From assembly GCA_030526935.1 (NCBI GenBank), contig JAUNBY010000062.1, positions 1 through 11,615 of the forward strand: DNA of 11,615 bases, written 5' to 3'. This DNA comes from Clostridia bacterium. Its GTDB lineage: Bacteria > Bacillota > Clostridia > Christensenellales > Aristaeellaceae. The notes below the pieces were generated by a model. The model did not search any database, was not told the DNA's origin, and saw nothing but the letters and a program-made list of their open reading frames with translations. Position 1 is the first letter of the stretch. The number at the start of each line of letters is the position of its first letter. Position numbers and translations under genes: made by a program. Positions 6,632 to 11,615 of this stretch are shown one piece after another.

Positions 6632-7603
6632 ATGAAGAAAATGCTTTGCGCGACCCTGGCGCTGGTAATGCTGTTCGCGAGCTGCGCGTTCGCCGAGACC
6701 ATCGTAGTTATGCCTAAGCTCGTCGGCATCCCCTATTTTAACGCCTCCGAAGTCGGCGCGATCGCCGCCGGCGAAGAGTTGGGTATCGACGTCGTATATA
6801 CCGGCCCCACCGAGGGCGACGCCGCGTTGCAGGTTCAGATGATCGAGGATCTTCTCATTCGCGGAATCGATTGCCTCGCCATCGCTCCAAATGATCCCGA
6901 CGCCGTAAGCCCGGTTCTGCAAAGGTGCAACGAGGAAGGCGTCCTCGTAGTTGACTGGGACACCACCGCCAACGGCGACGACGTTAAATACTCCATCCAT
7001 CAGATAGACGACCAGTATTTCGGAGAGTTCATCTGGGACAAGCTGGTAGAGGCAATGGGCACTGACGAAGGCGAATACGCCATAGTCACCGGCTACCTCA
7101 CCGCCGCCAACCTCAATACCTGGATTAACTACGGCCTCGAGTACGCCGCCGAGAAGTATCCGAACCTGACGCTCGTCACCGACCCGGTCGCCTCCGACGA
7201 GTCCGCTCAGGAAGCCTACACCCAGACGCTGGCGCTCTTAGCCGCGTATCCCAACCTCAAGGGCATAGTCGGCGTGTCCACCCCCGCCCCCATCGGCGCG
7301 GCCATGGCGGTTCAGGAGAAGGGCCTTCAGGACACCGTAGCCGTGGTCGGCTCCTCCATGCCTACCGACTCCGCTCCCTACCTCAAGGACGGCTCCCTCG
7401 ACTTCGGCATCCTCTGGGATCCGGCGCAACTGGGCAAGCTGACCGTGTACGTCGCCCACTACGAGCTTAACGGCATCGAGATCACCGACGGCATGGAAAT
7501 CCCCGGCGTAGGCGCCATAGAGCTTCGCGAGGACGGCAAGACCATCATAATGGGCGCCCCCTCCGTCTGGACCGCAGAGAACGTTGATCAGTTCAACTTC
7601 TAA
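6632..7603 (+). CDS. LsrB/RhaS-like substrate-binding protein of the CUT2 ABC transporter
   Basis: Extracytoplasmic binding protein of the periplasmic-binding-protein-4 fold, 323 residues. AAGGAG (6617-6622) lies 9 bases before the ATG. The signal peptide spans about residues 1-21 (ends AFA, then Glu). A weak lipobox-like FASC at 15-18 could instead make it a lipoprotein, as is usual in Firmicutes. The sequence follows LsrB closely: PKLVG (28-32), the TGPTE stretch (57-61), DWDTT (108-112), NLNTW (160-164), and the C-terminal IPGVG and final DQFNF. From recalled S. Typhimurium LsrB contacts (K35, D116, D166, Q167, P220, A222), K29 and D110 are kept, D166 and Q167 align with N160 and L161, and P220 and A222 appear replaced by V and T. 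The ligand may therefore be AI-2 bound differently, rhamnose or another sugar. It is the last gene of the operon. Isoleucine is mainly ATC (15 of 22), suggesting selection for high expression. Confidence 0.88.
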   Translation: MKKMLCATLALVMLFASCAFAETIVVMPKLVGIPYFNASEVGAIAAGEELGIDVVYTGPTEGDAALQVQMIEDLLIRGIDCLAIAPNDPDAVSPVLQRCNEEGVLVVDWDTTANGDDVKYSIHQIDDQYFGEFIWDKLVEAMGTDEGEYAIVTGYLTAANLNTWINYGLEYAAEKYPNLTLVTDPVASDESAQEAYTQTLALLAAYPNLKGIVGVSTPAPIGAAMAVQEKGLQDTVAVVGSSMPTDSAPYLKDGSLDFGILWDPAQLGKLTVYVAHYELNGIEITDGMEIPGVGAIELREDGKTIIMGAPSVWTAENVDQFNF

Positions 7604-7639
7604 TTAGCTCTTTCTAATCATCTTCTCAATTGAATAATG

Positions 7640-7678
7640 AAAAGCGTATGCAGGCTGCCCGGCATACGCTTTTTATTT
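7640..7678. terminator. Strong intrinsic terminator between convergent genes
   Basis: AAAAGCGTATGC (7640-7651) pairs perfectly with GCATACGCTTTT (7662-7673): 12 bp with a 10-base loop, followed by a T-rich tail (TATTT). It closes the ABC operon 36 bases after its last stop codon. Read from the minus strand, the tail is CTTTTCATTATT, so it may also stop the ferritin-like gene transcript. Confidence 0.9.
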
Positions 7679-7715
7679 GCACTAAACAGGCGTTTTCATA
7701 TATCCGAAATCCCGT

Positions 7716-8975
7716 TTAACATCCCTTGGCGCTGCCTGGCACGCGACCGACGTCGATGTTGTCGACCTTGCGGTTTTGCAGGGGCTTTACGGGGTTTGGC
7801 ATGGTTTCAAAGCGATAGTCCTCGCCGAATCTCTTTATGTGCTCGTCTATGACCGTGTGGCTCGTCACGCAGTTCACATTTTTATTGACCGTATCCTGAT
7901 ACTTGAAGAAATCCACGTCCGGCTTCAAATCGTCTATACAGGCGTAGCTTTCGCGGTTGGCGGTGAGTTGTACGCTGCTTGCGAGAACTCCTCTTACGTA
8001 ATCGATATTCGAGCAAAGAGCAAGCGGTTCCGGGAACGTCCCGTTGCCTATGACCTGCTGATACTCCTTGCCTTCGGTCTTTTTAAGAAGTATCGCCGCC
8101 GCCTGCAAATGAGCCAGCTCCTGCTCAAACAGCTGCTCCCATATCTTCTTTATCTTTTTATCCGTCTCGGTCTGCATACACGAATAATACAGATAGCACT
8201 CGACGTATTGATGCATAAGCAGGCATTCCATCCAGGTTGAATTTGTGTCTATGAGGCTTCCGTATTGAGATACGTGCTGCTCCTCTATCATGCCTATCTC
8301 CTGATAGAGCTTGCGCCCGCATTCGTTGGGATAAGTTCCGCAGGTATTCATATAATAGTTCATCGTCTGCTGCTCGGCCGCCGTGATAATATTTACGCAC
8401 AGCTTCGTCTGGATAGTCGCGGTCTTATCGTCTATATGCTTCTTTATATCGTCGAAGGGATAGCGATGCTCGGAGATGGTCGGCCTTCCGGGCATGATCT
8501 CCGTATAGCGTCCGACGAGGTTTTCCGCCTTCGTGCCGGATTCCATGTTCATGTAGTCCGCGTAACGGTAAAGATGGTCGAAATCCTCCAAAAGCGCGAA
8601 ATCCAGCGCTCTTTTGACGTATTCGTCGTTTTCGCGTTGCGCAAGCGCCGCGGTCAGGTCGACGGCCAATTGTTCGTAGCCTATAGTATGCTCCATAACG
8701 GTTTCGTCGGCGGGTTTCAGAAGGCTTATGAGCTTTTGCTGCTGCTGCTCGAGTCGGCGTATCAGAGAAAGCTCGCGGCGGACGTCGTTGTCGTCGCAAT
8801 GCCGGGAAAACTGATGTAAAAACCAGTTGGCTTCAAATTCGGTTCCGTTCATGAGAATCACGCGCGTGCGCGTATAGGGATCTACCGTGTTCTTGTCATA
8901 TGACGCGGGGCGAATTCCCTGCCAGTCCATTATGCACTGATTAAGGGATACGGCTTTTTGATCGAATGGGTTCAT
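7716..8975 (-). CDS. Ferritin-like-fold protein of unknown function with di-iron motifs
   Basis: I do not recognise a named family. The 419-residue protein has no signal peptide or membrane segment, so it is probably cytoplasmic, and it is helical and rich in Tyr, Gln and Cys (12 Cys). Residues about 190-300 carry the classic rubrerythrin/ferritin ligand order: E201, E231xxH234, E259, E286xxH289. That set would form a four-helix di-iron (or Mn/Fe) site. An earlier helix pair, about 90-142, has E95/H96, E101 and E130xxxH134 (also D131xxH134), which looks like half of a second bundle. A Cys pair C212/C219 follows helix 3. The C-terminal 120 residues are unassigned. The ATG is supported by GAGGAGG 7 bases upstream (around 8983-8989). 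It converges with the ABC operon and diverges from spoIIGA. Oxidative-stress protection, metal handling or a role in sporulation are possible; none is shown by sequence. Confidence 0.85.
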   Translation of the reverse strand: MNPFDQKAVSLNQCIMDWQGIRPASYDKNTVDPYTRTRVILMNGTEFEANWFLHQFSRHCDDNDVRRELSLIRRLEQQQQKLISLLKPADETVMEHTIGYEQLAVDLTAALAQRENDEYVKRALDFALLEDFDHLYRYADYMNMESGTKAENLVGRYTEIMPGRPTISEHRYPFDDIKKHIDDKTATIQTKLCVNIITAAEQQTMNYYMNTCGTYPNECGRKLYQEIGMIEEQHVSQYGSLIDTNSTWMECLLMHQYVECYLYYSCMQTETDKKIKKIWEQLFEQELAHLQAAAILLKKTEGKEYQQVIGNGTFPEPLALCSNIDYVRGVLASSVQLTANRESYACIDDLKPDVDFFKYQDTVNKNVNCVTSHTVIDEHIKRFGEDYRFETMPNPVKPLQNRKVDNIDVGRVPGSAKGC

Positions 8976-9042
8976 TATGCGACCTCCTCGTTTATTTCAA
9001 CACTATTATTATTCGGATTGTCCGGTTTTATGCATTCAGATT

Positions 9043-9072
9043 ATTATGAATGTATATTGTGATGATTGTTAA
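9043..9072 (-). promoter_or_regulatory. Possible sigma-A-type promoter of the ferritin-like gene
   Basis: Read on the minus strand, TTAACA (plus-strand 9067-9072) and CATAAT (plus-strand 9043-9048) are 18 bases apart, each one mismatch from consensus. Transcription would start near 9036, leaving a leader of about 60 bases. A Spo0A-box-like ATTGTCGAT (minus strand, 9092-9084) lies about 12 bases upstream of the -35. Confidence 0.4.
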
Positions 9073-9083
9073 CGATAAACCCT

Positions 9084-9228
9084 ATCGACAATATATGAAT
9101 CCCTTGTCGTTTTACGCATCGACGGTCTTTTTATCGCATGTCATTTTTGGATCTTATGCACATTTATATCAATCGTTTTATGTTCGTACATTCCATTTGT
9201 CGCTAACGCGTATTTAAATAAGGTCGAA
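9084..9228. promoter_or_regulatory. Cluster of Spo0A-box-like sites
   Basis: Matches to TTTGTCGAA: ATTGTCGAT on the minus strand at 9084-9092 (7/9), CTTGTCGTT at 9103-9111 (6/9), TTTGTCGCT at 9196-9204 (7/9), and GGTCGAA at 9222-9228 (6/7 of the TGTCGAA core). Spo0A~P is known to activate spoIIG in B. subtilis from such boxes. Individually these are weak; the cluster and position make them plausible. Confidence 0.4.
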
Positions 9229-9265
9229 AAACGTCGGAATAAAGTCTTTTTTTCAGTATCTGGAA

Positions 9266-9297
9266 TTGTAGTTTTCGCGCTTCGGAATCTCTATACT
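9266..9297 (+). promoter_or_regulatory. Probable spoIIGA-sigE promoter with long spacer
   Basis: TATACT (9292-9297) is a good -10. No good -35 exists at 17 bases. The nearest, TTGTAG (9266-9271), gives a 20-base spacer. An overlong spacer is known for the Spo0A-activated spoIIG promoter of B. subtilis, so this fits activator-dependent transcription. Transcription would start near 9304. Confidence 0.4.
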
Positions 9298-9400
9298 AAT
9301 AGCCATAGGGAACGCCGCAAAAACGGCAATCGGCAGGCGTATGTGATAAAAACGCAGATATAGCTCTCATCGCCGTGCAAATCCCTTCAGTCACAGAACG

Positions 9401-9408
9401 GTGGTGAA
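9401..9408 (+). promoter_or_regulatory. Ribosome binding site for the TTG start of spoIIGA
   Basis: GGTGGTGA resembles the GGAGGTGA complement of 16S rRNA with one mismatch. Its GGTGG core ends 6 bases before the TTG at 9412. No ATG or GTG in frame is better placed. Confidence 0.6.
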
Positions 9409-9411
9409 GGC

Positions 9412-10269
9412 TTGAGCGTATCTATTGAAGCTTATGTACTTATCAACTTCGCGATGAATGCCGCTATAGTCGGCATAGTCGCCAGGAGCAGAGGGGGCGT
9501 TGTATGGTGGAGGGTGGCGTTTGCGTCCGCGTTCGCAAGCCTGTACGCGCTGGCGATGGAGAGCGGGCTGTTTCCGCAGTTGAACTGGCTCGTATTCAAA
9601 CTGGCTCTCGCGATTTCGATGACCATCGTTGCCATTCGGGTAGAGAGCATATGGCAGATATTGTCGGGAACCCTGCTGCTTTTAGGAGCCACGGTGTTTA
9701 CCGGAGGAATTGTATCGCTGAGTATACGTCTGTTTGGAAGATCCGCATTGACGCTGTTTCTGGGGGCTATAGGCGGCATAGCGGCGCTAGTCGCGGCTAC
9801 GCAGACTCGTCAGCAAAAGCTCGACAAGTGGGAAGCGCAGGTTTTTATAAAATACCGCGATACCCAGGCGAGATTAAGCGCCATGATAGACACCGGCAAC
9901 CGTCTGAGGGAGCCATTTAGCAATCTACCGGTGCTCATAGTTGAGTGGCGCGCGATCAGGAATATGCTTCCCGCCGGGTTTGACGCGCATAACCCATGCG
10001 GCAATCTTCCCGCCGGATACAGGCTTGCGTCTTTTGGAACTCTCGGAGCTAAGGGTGAAATTGCGCTTTTCAGGCCGGATGAGCTGCTCGTCTCATATGG
10101 AGACGGCTGGCTAGCGGTCAGCGACATATGGATCGGCGTATACCCCGGAAACATACCCGGACAGTATCACGCCATAGCGCCTGCCGTAATGGGTCGTATA
10201 AGCGCCGACAAATATAAATACTTTGAAGGGAGCGGTCATAAGTGGTCAACAACGCGCAACAAACAATAA
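9412..10269 (+). CDS. spoIIGA: SpoIIGA, sporulation sigma-E factor processing peptidase
   Basis: Membrane aspartic protease that removes the pro-sequence of sigma-E in the mother cell after asymmetric septation. It has 285 residues, somewhat shorter than the B. subtilis protein. The N-terminal half is hydrophobic, with about five membrane segments (roughly 6-24, 32-50, 58-76, 83-104, 112-130). The soluble C-terminal half carries the protease motif [11 protein letters not shown], with D160 as the catalytic aspartate, equivalent to the D of DSGN in B. subtilis. Further family marks are NLPVLIVE (171-178) and the [22 protein letters not shown] region from about 204. It starts with TTG 9412. Its last 28 bases overlap sigE, so protease and substrate are made from one message and probably coupled. 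In the known pathway SpoIIGA is activated by the forespore signal SpoIIR, which is not in this window. Confidence 0.93.
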   Translation: MSVSIEAYVLINFAMNAAIVGIVARSRGGVVWWRVAFASAFASLYALAMESGLFPQLNWLVFKLALAISMTIVAIRVESIWQILSGTLLLLGATVFTGGIVSLSIRLFGRSALTLFLGAIGGIAALVAATQTRQQKLDKWEAQVFIKYRDTQARLSAMIDTGNRLREPFSNLPVLIVEWRAIRNMLPAGFDAHNPCGNLPAGYRLASFGTLGAKGEIALFRPDELLVSYGDGWLAVSDIWIGVYPGNIPGQYHAIAPAVMGRISADKYKYFEGSGHKWSTTRNKQ

Positions 10270-10958
10270 AAAGGACATTGCTTGGTCTTGTCGTCAAGTT
10301 CGGGAGGGGAAGCGTTTGTTATATAGGCGGATGCGATATACTTCCCGCGCCGCTTTGCCGCGAGGATGAGAAGCGCGCCATAGACGCCATGCTCGAGGGC
10401 AGCACCGAAGCGCGGGATACTCTGATTGAGCACAATCTTCGGCTTGTCGTCTATATCGCCAGGAAATTCGACAACACAGGCATCGGCATAGAGGATCTGA
10501 CTTCTATCGGAGCCATAGGGCTTATAAAGGCCGTCAACTCCTTTAACCCCCTCAAGAATATAAAGCTCGCCACATACGCCTCAAGGTGCATTGAAAACGA
10601 AATACTGATGGTTCTCAGGCGTTCCAACCGCATACGTTTTGAGGTGTCCTTCGATGAACCGCTCAATACCGACATGGACGGAAACGAGCTTTTGCTTTCC
10701 GACGTACTGGGTACGGACAACGACATAGTATCGCGCGACCTTGACGCCTATGTGGAAAAGCAGATGTTATACGATGCCGTAATGCGATTGGGCAAGCGCG
10801 AAAAGAGCATAGTAAAGCTCAGATACGGCCTTGGAGGGACGACGGAGCATACGCAAAAGGAGGTCGCCGACATGATGGGCATATCCCAAAGCTATATATC
10901 GCGACTGGAAAAGCGCATCGTCAAGCAGCTTCAAAACGACATGCAGAAGATGGCCTGA
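10242..10958 (+). CDS. sigE: RNA polymerase sporulation-specific sigma factor SigE (pro-sigma-E)
   Basis: Early mother-cell sigma factor, made as an inactive precursor. The protein has 238 residues from GTG 10242, which follows an AAGGGAG site (to 10232) by 9 bases. Residues 1 to about 26 (basic and hydrophobic, up to GRGSV before CYIGG) form the pro-sequence removed by SpoIIGA. Sigma-70 region 2 follows: [16 protein letters not shown] (61-76), [16 protein letters not shown] (83-98) and [15 protein letters not shown] (109-123). Then come [24 protein letters not shown] (from 135) and region 4 with the helix-turn-helix [21 protein letters not shown] (from 205). These stretches are near-identical to B. 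subtilis SigE. No clear terminator separates it from sigG, so read-through into sigG is possible. Confidence 0.96.
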   Translation: MVNNAQQTIKRTLLGLVVKFGRGSVCYIGGCDILPAPLCREDEKRAIDAMLEGSTEARDTLIEHNLRLVVYIARKFDNTGIGIEDLTSIGAIGLIKAVNSFNPLKNIKLATYASRCIENEILMVLRRSNRIRFEVSFDEPLNTDMDGNELLLSDVLGTDNDIVSRDLDAYVEKQMLYDAVMRLGKREKSIVKLRYGLGGTTEHTQKEVADMMGISQSYISRLEKRIVKQLQNDMQKMA

Positions 10959-10993
10959 CGGCGGGTGACAAGCCCTGCTCTGCCAATCGTTGA

Positions 10994-11006
10994 CAAATGC
11001 CATTTG
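10994..11006. repeat. Perfect dyad CAAATG-C-CATTTG upstream of sigG
   Basis: Two 6-base arms around a single central C. The right arm ends on the first base of the sigG -35 (GCATA, 11006-11010). It is too short a loop for a hairpin and better read as a possible protein-binding site. Confidence 0.5.
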
Positions 11007-11035
11007 CATAATCCGTCCCTCGCGCGGCCATAATT
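11006..11035 (+). promoter_or_regulatory. Forespore (sigma-F/sigma-G type) promoter of sigG
   Basis: GCATA (11006-11010), exactly 15 bases, then GGCCATAATT (11026-11035) matches the sigma-F consensus GYWTA-N15-GGNNANANTR at every fixed position but the last. Sigma-F is known to transcribe sigG in the forespore of B. subtilis, and sigma-G autoregulates through similar promoters. Transcription would start near 11041, giving a very short leader before the GGAGGTG site (11043-11049). Confidence 0.75.
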
Positions 11036-11053
11036 GCCGTATGGAGGTGCTTT

Positions 11054-11615
11054 ATGGCGATTGGCAAGGTGGATATATGCGGCGTTGATACGTCGAAGCT
11101 TCCGGTTATCAAATCGGAAAATGTCACTCAAATGCTTTCCAGGGCGCGTCAGGGAGACCAGAGCGCCAGAAACGAATTTATACAGGGGAATCTGCGGCTG
11201 GTGTTGAGCGTACTTCGCCGTTTCCACAGCCGCGGCGAAAACATGGACGACCTTTTTCAGGTCGGATGCATAGGGCTTATGAAAGCCATAGATAACTTTG
11301 ATCTGAGCCTTGGAGTAAGGTTCTCTACATACGCCGTACCCATGATAATAGGCGAAATACGCCGCTATCTCAGGGATAACAACCCCATCCGCGTTTCCCG
11401 ATCCATTAGAGATATGGCTTACAGGGCGCTGAAGGCACGGGATGAACTGACTTACAGGCAAAGCGTTGAACCGACCATATCCGATATAGCCCGGGCTATA
11501 GATGAAAAAGAAGAAGACGTTGTAATGGCGCTCGAGGCCATACAGGATCCCGTGTCGCTGTACGACCCCGTATATCAGGACGCGTCGGACGCCATATATG
11601 TAATGGATCAGGTCA
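11054..11615 (+). CDS. sigG: RNA polymerase sporulation-specific sigma factor SigG, 3' end cut off by the window
   Basis: Late forespore sigma factor. The frame is open from ATG 11054 to the window edge: 187 full codons, about 70 residues short of the usual length. GGAGG (11043-11047) lies 6 bases before the ATG. The start VDICGVDTSKLPVIK (6-20) is diagnostic for SigG. Region 2 contains NLRLVLSVLRRF, then DDLFQVGCIGLMKAIDNFDL and RFSTYAVPMIIGEIRRYL, followed by RDNNPIRVSRSIRDMAY and the region 3 stretch ending DPVSLYDPVYQD. Only region 4 is missing, because the sequence ends. It lies 95 bases after sigE with its own forespore-type promoter, the arrangement known from B. subtilis (spoIIGA-sigE-sigG). 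Confidence 0.95.
   Translation, partial: MAIGKVDICGVDTSKLPVIKSENVTQMLSRARQGDQSARNEFIQGNLRLVLSVLRRFHSRGENMDDLFQVGCIGLMKAIDNFDLSLGVRFSTYAVPMIIGEIRRYLRDNNPIRVSRSIRDMAYRALKARDELTYRQSVEPTISDIARAIDEKEEDVVMALEAIQDPVSLYDPVYQDASDAIYVMDQV

Larger units (their letters stand above)
8976..9411. other. Divergent intergenic region between the ferritin-like gene and spoIIGA
   Basis: This 436-base AT-rich region holds no gene that I can support. It contains the ribosome site and probable promoter of the ferritin-like gene, several partial matches to the Spo0A box (TTTGTCRAA), and a probable spoIIGA promoter near 9266-9297. The spoIIGA leader can fold: ACGCC (9312-9316) with GGCGT (9336-9340), or GCCG (9314-9317) with CGGC (9324-9327 or 9331-9334). 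In B. subtilis the spoIIG operon follows ftsZ; here a different gene lies beside it. Confidence 0.6.

Noticed and set aside
7637..7852. Short plus-strand open frame beginning in the terminator
   Set aside because: It starts inside the hairpin, lacks a ribosome site and overlaps the 3' end of the ferritin-like gene.
9067..9085. TTGTTAA half-site resembling a Rex redox-repressor site
   Set aside because: The second half (TTAACAA) is missing at the required spacing.
10990..10995. Perfect TTGACA upstream of sigG
   Set aside because: No -10 hexamer occurs at 16-18 bases (the sequence there is GC-rich), while the sigma-F-type elements fit well.

Overview
The window looks like chromosomal DNA of an endospore-forming, anaerobic Clostridia-like Firmicute. 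The right end carries spoIIGA, sigE and the first part of sigG in the classic sporulation order. The left part holds a secreted, flavin-rich respiratory-type reductase and a sugar-type ABC uptake operon. Base composition is moderately GC-rich in genes and AT-rich between them, ATA is a common isoleucine codon, and five of the nine genes appear to start with TTG or GTG. I see no tRNA, rRNA, CRISPR array, insertion sequence or phage gene.

Layout. (1) Positions 105-2558, minus strand: an exported flavoprotein reductase with two FMN-binding domains and a FAD fumarate-reductase-type domain. It has its own consensus-quality promoter (TTGACA, 17 bp, TATAAT). (2) Positions 2994-7603, plus strand: an operon in the order ATPase, permease, permease, binding protein, read from an extended -10 promoter at 2934-2962 and closed by a strong hairpin terminator at 7640-7678. 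It belongs to the CUT2 family (ribose, rhamnose, autoinducer-2). The gene order equals lsrACDB, and the binding protein resembles LsrB/RhaS but keeps only part of the classical AI-2 contact set. The reductase and the transporter diverge from one AT-rich control region. (3) Positions 7716-8975, minus strand: an unnamed cytoplasmic 419-residue protein with a complete ferritin-like di-iron motif set (E, ExxH, E, ExxH) plus an extra E/H helix pair before it. It converges on the transporter operon. (4) Positions 9412-11615, plus strand: spoIIGA, sigE and truncated sigG. spoIIGA and sigE overlap by 28 bases. sigG has a separate forespore-type (sigma-F/sigma-G) promoter.

How the parts work together. 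The sporulation block is a known circuit: Spo0A-activated transcription makes SpoIIGA and pro-sigma-E, SpoIIGA cleaves pro-sigma-E in the mother cell, and sigma-G is switched on in the forespore. The left half suggests uptake of a sugar-like compound next to an extracytoplasmic reductase that would use an organic electron acceptor. A functional link between them is inference from divergent arrangement only. The most open points are the reductase substrate, the ligand of the binding protein, and the role of the ferritin-like protein encoded back to back with the spoIIG locus.
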